Shown piece after piece: positions 54,313 to 62,744 of a DNA stretch of 64,000 nucleotides (positions within the stretch are counted from its first letter, which is position 1; each line of letters starts with the position of its first letter). The notes under the pieces were generated by a model. The model made no database searches. It was not told the DNA's origin and saw only the letters and a program-made list of their open reading frames with translations. The DNA lies in the NCBI GenBank assembly GCA_963814165.1, contig CAWFBW010000012.1, forward strand, positions 186,001 through 250,000, written 5' to 3'. The position numbers and the translations under genes were made by a program. This stretch comes from DASRAA01 sp963814165. GTDB lineage: Bacteria; Acidobacteriota; Terriglobia; Terriglobales; Acidobacteriaceae.

Positions 54313-55686
54313 CTACTTCTTTGCGGCCTCTTTATTATTGCCCTGCGCCAGGAATCTTTCCATAAACTTCGTGTCAAAGTTGCCCGCGCGGAAGTCCTCA
54401 TCCGCCATGATCCGCTTGTGCAGCGGAATACTGGTGTGTATCCCTTCCACCACGAACATATCCAGCGCGCGTTGCATACGCGAGATGGCCTCTTCGCGGT
54501 CGCGCCCGCGCGCGCACAGCTTGGCAATCAACGAATCATAGTACGGCGGAATCACGCCCTCGGAGTACGCCGCCGTATCCACACGAATGCCCGTGCCGCC
54601 GGGCAGATTCAGTGCCGTGATCTTCCCCGCCGATGGCGTAAACCGTTCCGGATGCTCCGCATTAATCCGGCACTCAATCGCGTGGCCGCGGAAGTACACC
54701 GGATGTTCCAGAATCACCTCATTCAGCTTTTGGCCCGCCGCGATCAGGATCTGCGACTTTACCAGGTCCACATCCGTGGTCATCTCCGTCACCGGGTGCT
54801 CCACCTGGATGCGCGTGTTCATCTCGATGAAGTGCAGGCTGCGGTCTTCGTCCATCAGAAACTCGATGGTTCCGGCGTTCATGTAGCCGATATCCGACAG
54901 CGACTTCACCAGGATGCCGCCGATGCGGTCGCGTAATTCCTGGCTCACCATCACCGACGGAGCCTCTTCCACCAGCTTCTGGTGCCTCCGCTGAATACTG
55001 CACTCGCGCTCGCCCAGGCTGATGACGTTGCCGTGCTCGTCGGCCAAAATCTGAAACTCGATGTGGCGCGGCCGCTCGATGAACTTCTCCATGTAGAGGT
55101 CGCCGTTGCCGAACGCGCCTGCCGCCTCCGACTGCGCCGCATGAAACTGGTTAGGCAGCTCGTCAGCGCTGCGGATGATGCGCATGCCGCGCCCGCCTCC
55201 GCCCGCCGAAGCCTTCACGATGACCGGAAACCCTATCGCCTTGGCCCACTCCAGCGCCTCGTCCGCCGACTGCACGATGCCGTCCGACCCCGGCAGAATC
55301 GGCACGCCCACCCGCTTCATCGCGGCGCGCGCCTTTTCCTTCTCGCCCATCATGCGCGTTACTTCCGGCGGTGGCCCAATGAACTTGATGCCACACGCCC
55401 CGCACACTTCGGCGAAGTTCGCGTTCTCGCTCAGCAGCCCATAACCCGGGTGGATCGCATCCACGTTGGCGATTTCCGCCGCACTGATCACCGCAGGAAT
55501 GTTGAGGTAGCTATCGGCCAGCCGCGGCGGTCCAATGCAGATCGCCTCGTCGGCAAAACGCACATGCAGGGAGTTGCGGTCGGCCTCGCTATAAATGGCA
55601 ACCGCCTTGATGCCCAGCTCTTTGCAGGCGCAGATCACCCGCAGCGCTATCTCACCGCGGTTCGCTATCAGGATCTTCTTAAACAT
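54313..55686 (-). CDS. accC: Acetyl-CoA carboxylase biotin carboxylase AccC
   Basis: ATP-dependent carboxylation of biotin on AccB. 457 residues, ATP-grasp: KKILIANRGEIALRVICAC; AIHPGYGLLSENANFAEVC; glycine-rich ATP lid KASAGGGGRGMRIIRSADEL; ERPRHIEFQILADEHGN; LGERECSIQRRHQKLVEEAP; FIEMNTRIQVEHPVTEMTT (catalytic Glu/Arg). Downstream of accB by 118 bp, a spacer that contains a dispersed repeat. Confidence 0.96.
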   Translation of the reverse strand: MFKKILIANRGEIALRVICACKELGIKAVAIYSEADRNSLHVRFADEAICIGPPRLADSYLNIPAVISAAEIANVDAIHPGYGLLSENANFAEVCGACGIKFIGPPPEVTRMMGEKEKARAAMKRVGVPILPGSDGIVQSADEALEWAKAIGFPVIVKASAGGGGRGMRIIRSADELPNQFHAAQSEAAGAFGNGDLYMEKFIERPRHIEFQILADEHGNVISLGERECSIQRRHQKLVEEAPSVMVSQELRDRIGGILVKSLSDIGYMNAGTIEFLMDEDRSLHFIEMNTRIQVEHPVTEMTTDVDLVKSQILIAAGQKLNEVILEHPVYFRGHAIECRINAEHPERFTPSAGKITALNLPGGTGIRVDTAAYSEGVIPPYYDSLIAKLCARGRDREEAISRMQRALDMFVVEGIHTSIPLHKRIMADEDFRAGNFDTKFMERFLAQGNNKEAAKK

Positions 55687-55720
55687 GAATTCGTCGGTGT
55701 TTCCGAGTCTCTTGTGGGGT

Positions 55721-55776
55721 TGTCATCCTGAGCGGAGGCGGTCCGTTCTTTGGAACGCCGGAGTCGAAGGACCTGC
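55721..55776. repeat. Dispersed repeat inside accB-accC spacer
   Basis: TGTCATCCTGAGCGGAGGCG...GGAGTCGAAGGACCTGC, the same family as at 2414 and 7479, here between two genes of one probable operon, so it would be transcribed. Confidence 0.8.
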
Positions 55777-55804
55777 ATTTCGCCCTTCGCACACGAAAAG
55801 CGTG

Positions 55805-56305
55805 CTACTTCTTCCGTATCCCAAACAACGGCATCCCATATTCCACCGGACTGCCGTTATCGACGAACCGCTTGACGATTTCGCCCGAGGCGTCGGCCTC
55901 AATCTCGTTCATCAGCTTCATCGCCTCAATGATGCACAACACCTGTCCTTCTTTCACTGAGTCGCCGACGCCCACGAACGGCGGGGCCCCCGGCGATGCC
56001 GACTCGTAGTACGTCCCCACGATCGGTGACTTCACGATGTGCAGGTTGGCGTCATCATCAGCCGCCGGCGCAGCGGTTGCCCCCTTCACGGTCTCCGTCG
56101 CTGCCGGAGTTGTAGCCGGTCCGGATATCGCCGCAGTCGCGGGAGCCGGCGCGGAGTTCGCAATCGGCGCTGCTACTTGCACAATCTGCGGCGAATGTTC
56201 CCCGCGCTTAATGTGCAGCTTCACGTCGCCGCGTTCCATCTCAAACTCGGCGATGTCTTTCTCCACCAGCAATTCAATGAGTTCTTTGATTTCTTTTTGA
56301 TTCAT
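55805..56305 (-). CDS. accB: Biotin carboxyl carrier protein AccB
   Basis: Carries the biotin of acetyl-CoA carboxylase. 166 residues. N-terminal helix (NQKEIKELIELLVEKDIAEF), a flexible Ala/Pro/Thr linker (about 50-90), and the biotinyl domain SPIVGTYYESASPGAPPFVG with the target lysine in CIIEAMKLMNEIEAD, ending VDNGSPVEYGMPLFGIRKK. Between pepP (57 bp upstream) and accC. Confidence 0.96.
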   Translation of the reverse strand: MNQKEIKELIELLVEKDIAEFEMERGDVKLHIKRGEHSPQIVQVAAPIANSAPAPATAAISGPATTPAATETVKGATAAPAADDDANLHIVKSPIVGTYYESASPGAPPFVGVGDSVKEGQVLCIIEAMKLMNEIEADASGEIVKRFVDNGSPVEYGMPLFGIRKK

Positions 56306-56362
56306 AGCATTCCGTTCGGCAGGCTAACACCATATGCTACCTTGGGCCACAACCATAGCAGC

Positions 56363-57448
56363 CTAAGACGCTTGTACTTCCACCAATTCCTTCGTCACCG
56401 GAGTCAGGACCTCACACCCCGTCTCCGTGACAACCACCATGTCCTCGATACGAATGCCGCCCCGTCCGGGCACATAAATCCCAGGCTCAATCGTAATCAC
56501 CATGCCCAGCGCCAGCCGCTCTGCCTGCTTGGCGCCCAGCCTTGGCGGCTCGTGGATCTCCAGCCCCACCCCGTGTCCTGTCGAGTGCGTGAAGTACTGA
56601 TCCAGCTTAGCCTTTCTGAGTACATTTCGCGTCGCGTCGTCCACTTCCCCAGCCGTGACGCCCGCCCGGACCGCGGCAATTCCCACCAACTGGGCTTCCA
56701 GCACGGCTTTGTACCACCAACGCTCCACTTGACCCACGCGCCCCACGTGCACAGTACGCGTCATGTCAGAACAATAGCCTCGCAGTATAACACCCGAATC
56801 CACCACCACGAACCCTCGTTTAGGAATCGGTTGTCCCGACGCCTTACCGTGCGGCAACGCTCCCCGCTTCCCTGCCGCCACAATGGTATCGAACGACATG
56901 CCGTCCGCTCCGGCGCGGCGTGCGGCGAACTCCAGCCTGCCCGCAACTTCCACCTCGCTTACACCGGGACCAATCAACTTCGCCGCATCTTCATACACCT
57001 TCGCCCCCAGATTCACCGCCTGCCGGATGAGCTTCAACTCGTCAGCGTCCTTGATCATCCGCTGCCGCATGACCAAACCCGTAGTCGCCTTCCACCGGAT
57101 TCCCTTGGCAACGACTCGCTTCATCTGCTGCGCCGCGGCCACGGTTGTCAGGTCCGCCTCGAACCCGATCGCCGCCGCACCCATCTTCACGAGAAGTTTG
57201 GCCGCTTCCGGCAGCAACGGCCCACGAGAAATGACCACCCGCGCGCCCTTGACCTCCTCATGCGCCTGCTCGGTGTAGCGTCCGTCAGTAAAGAAAACTC
57301 GCCGCCCTTCGAGAAACAACAGAAGCCCATTACTGCCGGTGAAACTGCATAAGTAGCGCAAATTCGCCGCATGGGTCACTACGAACCCATCCAGTTTCTG
57401 CTCAATCAGTGTCTCTTGGAATTTCTTCTGCCGGCCGAGGTAGTCCAT
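56363..57448 (-). CDS. pepP: Xaa-Pro aminopeptidase-like M24 peptidase
   Basis: Cytoplasmic di-metal pita-bread peptidase removing N-terminal residues before proline. 361 residues. Creatinase-like N domain (FVVTHAANLRYLCSFTGSNG). Catalytic domain metal ligands: the two Asp in VVVDSGVILRGYCSDMTRTV, His in HSTGHGVGLEIHEPP, and Glu in ITIEPGIYVPGRGGIRIED, with the last Glu in that motif. Upstream of accB, a neighbourhood shared by many bacteria with efp/accBC. Prolidase activity cannot be excluded. Confidence 0.92.
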   Translation of the reverse strand: MDYLGRQKKFQETLIEQKLDGFVVTHAANLRYLCSFTGSNGLLLFLEGRRVFFTDGRYTEQAHEEVKGARVVISRGPLLPEAAKLLVKMGAAAIGFEADLTTVAAAQQMKRVVAKGIRWKATTGLVMRQRMIKDADELKLIRQAVNLGAKVYEDAAKLIGPGVSEVEVAGRLEFAARRAGADGMSFDTIVAAGKRGALPHGKASGQPIPKRGFVVVDSGVILRGYCSDMTRTVHVGRVGQVERWWYKAVLEAQLVGIAAVRAGVTAGEVDDATRNVLRKAKLDQYFTHSTGHGVGLEIHEPPRLGAKQAERLALGMVITIEPGIYVPGRGGIRIEDMVVVTETGCEVLTPVTKELVEVQAS

Positions 57449-57486
57449 CCCTGCAATTGTATTAGTAGCGGCAAACGTCGGAAGTT

Positions 57487-57537
57487 GTGATCCTGAGCGC
57501 AGTGAGGCGGCGTGGCGACGAACGGTGTCGAAAGACC
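57487..57537. repeat. Degenerate dispersed repeat
   Basis: TGATCCTGAGCGCAGTGAGG...GGTGTCGAAAGACC keeps the ends of the GTCATCCTGAGC...GTCGAAGGA family with two or three changes. Confidence 0.55.
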
Positions 57538-57576
57538 ACTTTCTACATCGGGACTTTCTTCGCTATCGAACACTAC

Positions 57577-58455
57577 TTACTGGTCGGCTCCGGCAGGTTC
57601 CGCGTTGATCTTCGTCTCCACGTGTGTCTGCTGAAAATCTTTATTGTCGAGCGACACGGAGATTTCGCGGTTCAAGAAGAACAGCACATGTAAGCCGAAC
57701 TCGGTCCCATACGTCTTGGGAAACCAAACTCCGCCCGGCTGTTTCTCGTAATGCAGGCTGTAACCCACGCCCGGCACATCTGTTCCCAGCAGCGTGCGTA
57801 CCGCGAACGGCAACTTCCGCGACAACTTTGTGTACACGTAGATCGGCTCAAAGTCGGCGGCGTCAATGTACGCCTCGCCCGCCCAGTCGTATTCGGTCTT
57901 GTCCGCGGGAGCAAAACTGATGCGGTACGCGTCGTGCCCCTGGAACGTCTCCCGCCCCACAAGTTTGAAACTGTAATCCGGCAACTTCTTGCTGGAAAAC
58001 GGAAACTGGTTCTTTCCGAAACCGTCCTTTGTCTTCGGCTCCATCAGGTCGTCCCGCATGTCGTTCACCAGTTGCGCATCAATGCTGTCTCCGTCCGGCG
58101 CGGGCTCGCCTGAAAACTCCTCGTACTTCCCCTTCTTCCAGTACTTGCCGGTAATCTTCTCCAGCTTGCGCTGAGTTTTATCCGCCTCCGGAACCATGTG
58201 ATAGTCCGTCGTCTCCTCCCGCATCATCTTGCCGTTGGTCTTCCGCGTTACCACGTGGATGTGCTGGCGATACACATACTGCTTGCGCGCCTGTTCGCTG
58301 CGGTCCTGGTTGGCCGCCACCTTCGCCATGATCTCCTGCGCCGTCAGTGTTTCCGGCGAAGCTGTGGCTGCCTCATCGGGCTTAGCGTTTTGGGCCGAGG
58401 CAGCCAGGCTCAAGCAACCCACGACCAAAATAATCAGCAGACGGCAGTACTTCAT
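57577..58455 (-). CDS. Secreted hypothetical protein, LolA-like beta-fold suspected
   Basis: 292 residues from ATG 58455 (MKYCRLLIILVVGCLSLAAS-AQ), a clear signal peptide cleaved after about residue 22. The mature part is rich in strands and aromatic residues: RKQYVYRQHIHVVTRKTNGK, SFKLVGRETFQGHDAYRISF, YIDAADFEPIYVYTKLSRKL, and WFPKTYGTEFGLHVLFFLNR. This pattern resembles outer-membrane lipoprotein-sorting (LolA/LolB-type) unclosed barrels common in Acidobacteriota, but I cannot assign a family with confidence. Periplasmic. Same strand as the aminotransferase gene, 71 bp downstream of it. Confidence 0.7.
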   Translation of the reverse strand: MKYCRLLIILVVGCLSLAASAQNAKPDEAATASPETLTAQEIMAKVAANQDRSEQARKQYVYRQHIHVVTRKTNGKMMREETTDYHMVPEADKTQRKLEKITGKYWKKGKYEEFSGEPAPDGDSIDAQLVNDMRDDLMEPKTKDGFGKNQFPFSSKKLPDYSFKLVGRETFQGHDAYRISFAPADKTEYDWAGEAYIDAADFEPIYVYTKLSRKLPFAVRTLLGTDVPGVGYSLHYEKQPGGVWFPKTYGTEFGLHVLFFLNREISVSLDNKDFQQTHVETKINAEPAGADQ

Positions 58456-58525
58456 CGCACACACCTCTTCGCTGACTTGCTACGCAAGGCACTCACGAGA
58501 AGTTCAATGCAGGGTTCTTCCGCCG

Positions 58526-60034
58526 CTAGCTGCCGTCACGAACAATGCGGCATGATTCGATGTCGAATGTGACATCGCCAATGGCGAGGCGCGTCTGATC
58601 ACGGAAGCTGGAGACGAACTGCAAGAATCGCCACGCATCTTGGAAATTGCTGACCAGCCCGATCGACGCGCGCAGTGCGCCGGCGCTCTTGTGGCCACGA
58701 TCCTGCATCAAGCGCATGAAGGTAGTCAGGTTCGCATCATGGCCCAGGACAGCGGCTGCCCGCATGTCGTCTTCGGTCAGCCCTTCGGCAATCTCCCCTG
58801 CGCCGGGATTACAGAAGCATCCACTGCGCAGCGAGAGTCCCTGCTCGCCGGCAAGTTCCTCCACCCTGCGGTAGTCCAGCAAATGGCCGTCCGGATCGTA
58901 GAGATTGAAGGTAACGGTGCCGCCGCGCGCTTCCGTCGTTGTCGGTCCGTATATCCGCACCATCGGATGCCCATTGCTGTGCCGCTGCTCCAGCAGTTGC
59001 TCCAGTACCCATCCTGTCAGGCAGCGCACCCGTTCGCCGACTTTCTCAACGCCGATACTCTGCAGGTGACGCAGCCCTATCTCCACCGCCGGAATCGCCA
59101 GATAATTCAGTGTGCCGTCTTCAAACGCGGCCTCGCCGGGCGACAACACGTGCGATCTCCCCTGCACCGAGGCAAAGTTCACCGTCCCGCCCGCAAACCA
59201 TGGCCGCTTCAGTTCATCGTAGGTGGACCTGCGAATCAGCAGTCCCCCGACACCCGTCGGATAGCCGAACATTTTGTAAAACGAGACAACCACAAAATCC
59301 GGCCACACTGCACTCAAGTCCAGGCGGTTCGTCGGTACGAAGGCCGCCGCGTCCAGCAGCACCCGCCAGCCCTTGGCCTGCGCCTCGGCCACCAACTCCA
59401 GCGGATGCTTCACACCGGAAAAATTCGACTGCGCCGGGAAGCCGAACAGGTTCTCGCAGTCTGGGTCAGCCTGCGCCAGCAGCTCGTCGAGTCGCTCGCG
59501 ATCGAGGCGCAGCGACGGAGCCCGAAGCGGCGCATAGTTCACGGAGGCGCCTTTGGCCAGCGCAAATTCGCGAACCCCGTTCATCGAATTGTGATTGTCA
59601 AACGTGAGCAGAAATCGTCCGCCCGGCGCAAACGGGAACGACTCTCCCACCAGCTTGATCGCGCCTGACGCGTTCAGGGTGAAAACCATTACGTAGTCCG
59701 CCGCGCTGGTCTTGAAATACTCCAGCACCGCTTGCCGGGTACGCTCGATGTGCCCAGTCATGGCCGTCGACGTGGGGTTGGTCGAATGTGGATTCCCAAA
59801 AACGCTGGTGCGCAGCAGTTCCATGTGCTGCTCTACCTGCGACTGCGCATACAGTGATCCGCCGGTGTAGTCGAGGTAAATCTGCTCGCCATCGTCAAGA
59901 CGACGGTATTCGCTCGCACGAAGTTGGTCGAGGGAGGCGGTTCCGGCGTATTCCGGGTACCGGGCGAGGAACTGCTCGTAGGCTACTTCCACAGCTGATT
60001 TGTCGGCAGTCGGTTTGGCCGCGGCGTGAGTCAT
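58526..60034 (-). CDS. MOCOS-like class V aminotransferase (sulfur/selenium PLP enzyme)
   Basis: PLP enzyme of the cysteine desulfurase class, 502 residues, closest in motif pattern to the N-terminal domain of molybdenum-cofactor sulfurase. IYLDYTGGSLYAQSQ and FGNPHSTNPTS near the start; FTLNASGAIKLVGESF; FDNHNSMNGVREFA; VLLDAAAFVPTNRLDLS; PLP lysine in VVSFYKMFGYPTGVGGLLIRR; and a candidate reactive cysteine in RSGCFCNPGAGEIAEG. No MOSC domain. It starts 136 bp after the stop of the Sec-containing deiodinase-like gene, same strand. Known relatives release S (or Se) from cysteine (or selenocysteine); which one here is not determined. Confidence 0.85.
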   Translation of the reverse strand: MTHAAAKPTADKSAVEVAYEQFLARYPEYAGTASLDQLRASEYRRLDDGEQIYLDYTGGSLYAQSQVEQHMELLRTSVFGNPHSTNPTSTAMTGHIERTRQAVLEYFKTSAADYVMVFTLNASGAIKLVGESFPFAPGGRFLLTFDNHNSMNGVREFALAKGASVNYAPLRAPSLRLDRERLDELLAQADPDCENLFGFPAQSNFSGVKHPLELVAEAQAKGWRVLLDAAAFVPTNRLDLSAVWPDFVVVSFYKMFGYPTGVGGLLIRRSTYDELKRPWFAGGTVNFASVQGRSHVLSPGEAAFEDGTLNYLAIPAVEIGLRHLQSIGVEKVGERVRCLTGWVLEQLLEQRHSNGHPMVRIYGPTTTEARGGTVTFNLYDPDGHLLDYRRVEELAGEQGLSLRSGCFCNPGAGEIAEGLTEDDMRAAAVLGHDANLTTFMRLMQDRGHKSAGALRASIGLVSNFQDAWRFLQFVSSFRDQTRLAIGDVTFDIESCRIVRDGS

Positions 60035-60170
60035 GTTACGTGTAATTCTCGGCGTGCTTCATCGAACCCCAGTCTCCGCCAATATACACGCGCCGGGTTT
60101 CGCTCGGGTGGTCCACAATTACCTTCTGGCGATTGTCGGGCGATCGAAACCCTCGACTCTTGACAACGCT

Positions 60171-60893
60171 CTATCGGCTGGCCTGCGACTGTGGCAGCTT
60201 CTTGATCGCGGCCTCCAAATCAGCAGGGTGGAATCCAAACGGTCCTGGCCGGCTCTTATACAACACCCTGCCGTCACTGCCGATCAGGTACAGCCTGTCG
60301 GGCCAGCCTGTGTACGCCTTCTCTGTTGTGTTCTCGAACCCGTCGATCACCGCCGGGAACTTGATTCCCAGCTTGCGCACGCAGGCGCCTGCAACGTACT
60401 CGCGTTCTTCCTCATTCTTCGGGCTGGCGAACAGCACATTGTCCTTAATATTGCTTTGCATCTGCCACACGTCCGTCGGGTGCGCTTCCAGGATGTACAC
60501 CGCGTAGAACTCGATCTGGCTGCCGTACTGCTCATACAGCTTGTTGAGGGCGGGAACCTCCCGCCGAAACGGCGGTCAAGTATAGCTGCCGAACACCAGC
60601 ACTACGGGTTTTCCTCGTAGCACAGCCAGCTCCACTTCCGACTTGTGGTCGAGCGTCGGCAAGCGGAAGTCCGGAGCCATCTCCCCAACCTGAACCGTAC
60701 CAGCTCGAGCCTGGTTCCACATGGTTTCGAATGGGAAGAGCATGAAGGCCGGCCCAGGCACGTGCGACATCACCCGGCCAAACTTCTCCGGAGGCTGCCG
60801 CATTGCCCAGCCGATAGTCAGCAGAAATCCGCTCCAGACCACCAGCAGGACAATGGCAACAACAGAAAGGGTACGTTTCGAGGGTTTTCTCAT
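60171..60893 (-). CDS. Iodothyronine deiodinase-like selenoprotein, membrane-anchored
   Basis: 240 residues if TGA 60578-60576 is read as selenocysteine (Sec106). The same frame is open on both sides: VVLVFGSYT-U-PPFRREVPALNKL. This copies the deiodinase active site (GSCT-U-PPF). Other family marks follow: FYAVYILEAHPTDVW (deiodinases: YIEEAHPSDGW) and AYTGWPDRLYLIGSDGRVLY with KSRPGPFGFHP (deiodinases: LPERLY...ILYKGKPGPW). An N-terminal TM helix (TLSVVAIVLLVVWSGFLLTI, 8-27) precedes a thioredoxin-like fold that probably faces the periplasm; GEMAPDFRLPTL is the redoxin entry strand. A GGU-loop hairpin follows the TGA. Substrate unknown: a peroxide, thiol or halogenated compound is possible. 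No family member with Cys here was seen for comparison. Confidence 0.9.
60549..60578 (-). promoter_or_regulatory. Candidate bacterial SECIS after the Sec codon
   Basis: Starting 10 bases after the TGA (60578-60576), the mRNA can form GGCGGGA-GGU-UCCCGCC (60565-60549), a 7-bp stem with a 3-base loop. The loop starts 17 bases after the TGA and its first base is G, within the loose rules for bacterial SECIS elements read by SelB. A second hairpin, CCGCCG-UUU-CGGCGG (60575-60561), starts immediately after the TGA and overlaps the first, so the two are mutually exclusive. Confidence 0.7.
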
Positions 60894-60900
60894 CAGGAGT

Positions 60901-60919
60901 TTCGCAAGTGTATTGCGAA
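60901..60919. promoter_or_regulatory. Inverted repeat just upstream of the selenoprotein start
   Basis: TTCGCAA-GTGTA-TTGCGAA, a perfect 7-bp inverted repeat with a 5-bp centre, ends 8 bp above the ATG. It could be a repressor operator or a 5' hairpin covering the ribosome site; no Shine-Dalgarno is evident there. Confidence 0.45.
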
Positions 60920-61015
60920 ACTCGCAGTTGCTGAAATAGTAGATTTGAACTAGGTGTCCGCTGTCACCTGTTGACAGGCAAAAGGCGGCCCAGCAGACAA
61001 CGCGTTAGACAGACG

Positions 61016-61487
61016 TTACGCCGCCGACTCTGCCGCACCTGCCATCGCGGCCTTGCCGTTTTCGACCGTGTGGCCTTCTTCTGCCAGCCGCTGCGCCTGC
61101 GCCTCGATGCCTCCGGGAAACTTCGGGTTGAGCTTGCCGTCGTCTCCCACCACGCGCCAGTAAGGCGTGATCTCTAGTTTGCCGGCCAAGTCGATCTTCT
61201 TCGGCCGCTTCGGCCACAATCCGCAGGAAAATCCCGGTCACCAGCGGGCAGGTCAAGTCTGCGTTGTGCCAGCGTGCCAGACGGCTGCGGATTTGCGCCA
61301 GTGTGCTGACTTGGCCGCGCGGAATCTTGCGAATCATCGCGTCCACTTGCAGCGCAGTCGGAATCAGCATCATGCCATGGCCGAAGCGCTTCGCCATGCC
61401 GTCGGAGATCGGCACCAGCTTGGGCCGCATCGGCTTATGCAGCTTGGCTTTCCACGTCGTCCTCGATTTCCACGGAACCGTCTGCAT
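61016..61487 (-). pseudogene. MGMT/alkyltransferase-like DNA-binding protein, frameshifted
   Basis: Small protein with the methylated-DNA methyltransferase winged-helix fold. From ATG 61487: HGMMLIPTALQVDAMIRKIP, RGQVSTLAQIRSRLARWHNA, DLTCPLVTGIFLRIVAEAA. At about 61215 the frame moves, giving KKIDLAGKLEITPYWRVVGD, GKLNPKFPGGIEAQAQRLA, EEGHTVENGKA. The IPxGxVxT start and PYWRVV-G-LNPKFPGG end are the family's; the PCHR active-site cysteine is not present, as in alkyltransferase-like (ATL) proteins that flag alkylated bases for repair. About 157 residues when joined. It lies 122 bp upstream of the selenoprotein gene. Confidence 0.75.
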
Positions 61488-61616
61488 GCCTGCGCCTCCT
61501 CTGAGGCCTGACCCTTTTGGCCTCAGAATAGGCTCCGCTCCAGTGCCAGTTCAAGAATTTATGTGCAATTCGTACCCGCCTTTCCCATTCCGGTACATAG
61601 CGCTTCTCGAGAAGCT

Positions 61617-62435
61617 CTACTCTGGTGGAAACACAAACTGGAATTTCTCATCACCCACTGGCACCGTCACCGTCACCAGATAGCTTTTGCGGCCGGTGCG
61701 GGAGATCGGGGCGCGGTCGGTCATCTTCGGCATGGCAAAGTACAGGATTCCCACCACGTCGCCGCCCGGAGGGACTGTGTTGGCCAGAAACTCACTCTGG
61801 TCGATGATGTCGGGTTTGACCAGGCGTTTGGGCAGTTGTGGACCGGTGCCGTCGCCGATTTCCCTGTTGCGCAACTCACATCCCAAGTCGCAGGCGGGGG
61901 ACTCGTGCGCGGTGGCACGAGTGGGGCCGCGAGGCGTCAGCGTGGGATAGCCCGGCTCCATGTAACTCATTGATCCATCAGGAGATGCCTCTTTCATGAT
62001 CTCGCGCAGCAGATCGCCCATGGTAGGAGCGCTCGATCCTCCGCCCATTGACGGGCCTCCGGCGGCCACCCCGGCGATACGAGCCAACGCGGATGGGGCT
62101 GCGAGCTTGTCGTTGACTTCGGCCGACGAATACAGCGCCAACTGCTTCACGCCCACCGAATCCTCTGCCGTGATGTCCTCGGGCAGCACATTGACCGACT
62201 CCGCTCCGCGGTTGAAAACATGAACTTTAACGCCGAAAAACTTACCGTTGAGCACGGGAACCGCGGCCGCGACGACGGTGTAGTTCTGGCCTTCCAGGTA
62301 CTGATGCCCGACGCCGTTGAGGTAGAACGAGCCGCGCGCCCGCGCGCCACGGGTAAAGTCCGGACCGGCAACGGGTTGCGCGTCCTGAGCAGCGGCACAA
62401 GAACACAGAACAAGGGCAATCAGCAGTCGGCGCAT
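61617..62435 (-). CDS. Secreted hypothetical protein
   Basis: 272 residues. Signal peptide MRRLLIALVLCSCAAAQ, cleaved near residue 16 (a Cys at 11 or 13 is not a good lipobox). The mature part has two strand-rich regions (NYTVVAAAVPVLNGKFFGVK, FFGVKVHVFNRGAESVNVLP; DVVGILYFAMPKMTDR, KSYLVTVTVPVGDEKFQFVF) either side of a Gly/Ser/Pro-rich insert (GGPSMGGGSSAPTMGD). The pattern resembles an Ig-like or late-competence style beta sandwich, but no family is recognised. Monocistronic as far as can be seen. Confidence 0.7.
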   Translation of the reverse strand: MRRLLIALVLCSCAAAQDAQPVAGPDFTRGARARGSFYLNGVGHQYLEGQNYTVVAAAVPVLNGKFFGVKVHVFNRGAESVNVLPEDITAEDSVGVKQLALYSSAEVNDKLAAPSALARIAGVAAGGPSMGGGSSAPTMGDLLREIMKEASPDGSMSYMEPGYPTLTPRGPTRATAHESPACDLGCELRNREIGDGTGPQLPKRLVKPDIIDQSEFLANTVPPGGDVVGILYFAMPKMTDRAPISRTGRKSYLVTVTVPVGDEKFQFVFPPE

Positions 62436-62740
62436 GAATCCTCCAGGGAGCGCGCTCGGCGCGCCTGTAGCAAGTATCGGCAGCCGAATGAGCAGGATAA
62501 GCGGACAGCGGTGGAAAACTGCGCCGCCGCAAGGTGGCCCGTCCCGCCCTCCTTGGCGGGGTGGGTCTTTATTGGGTGCCCCAGAGCCTGCCCTAGATTG
62601 TCGAAGGGTTCGCGCCCGATTCTGGCGCTAACCGGGTTCCGGGTGGCCCACAATTGCCTGCCTCTGGCAATTGTGGCGTCTTCTGCCGCCCGAGGGATTT
62701 GCCTTTTCTATCCACTATCCACTGCATTTGTAACTTCCGT
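62436..62740. repeat. Repeat-bearing intergenic region
   Basis: Holds GTCCCGCCC...GGCGGGGTGGGTC with GGTGCCCCAGAG (62541-62590), CCTGCCCTAGATTGTCGAAGGG (62586-62608) and a hairpin GGTTCGCGCC-(7)-GGCGCTAACC (62607-62633), related to 12644-12750 and 14054-14090. A further palindrome GGCAATTG...CAATTGTGGC lies near 62652-62677. No gene. Confidence 0.5.
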
Positions 62741-62744
62741 TACA

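Noticed and set aside
60171..60500. Separate 109-residue protein starting at 60500
   Set aside because: It is the C-terminal half of the deiodinase-like protein in the same frame; the active-site motif spans the TGA and the upstream half completes the fold.
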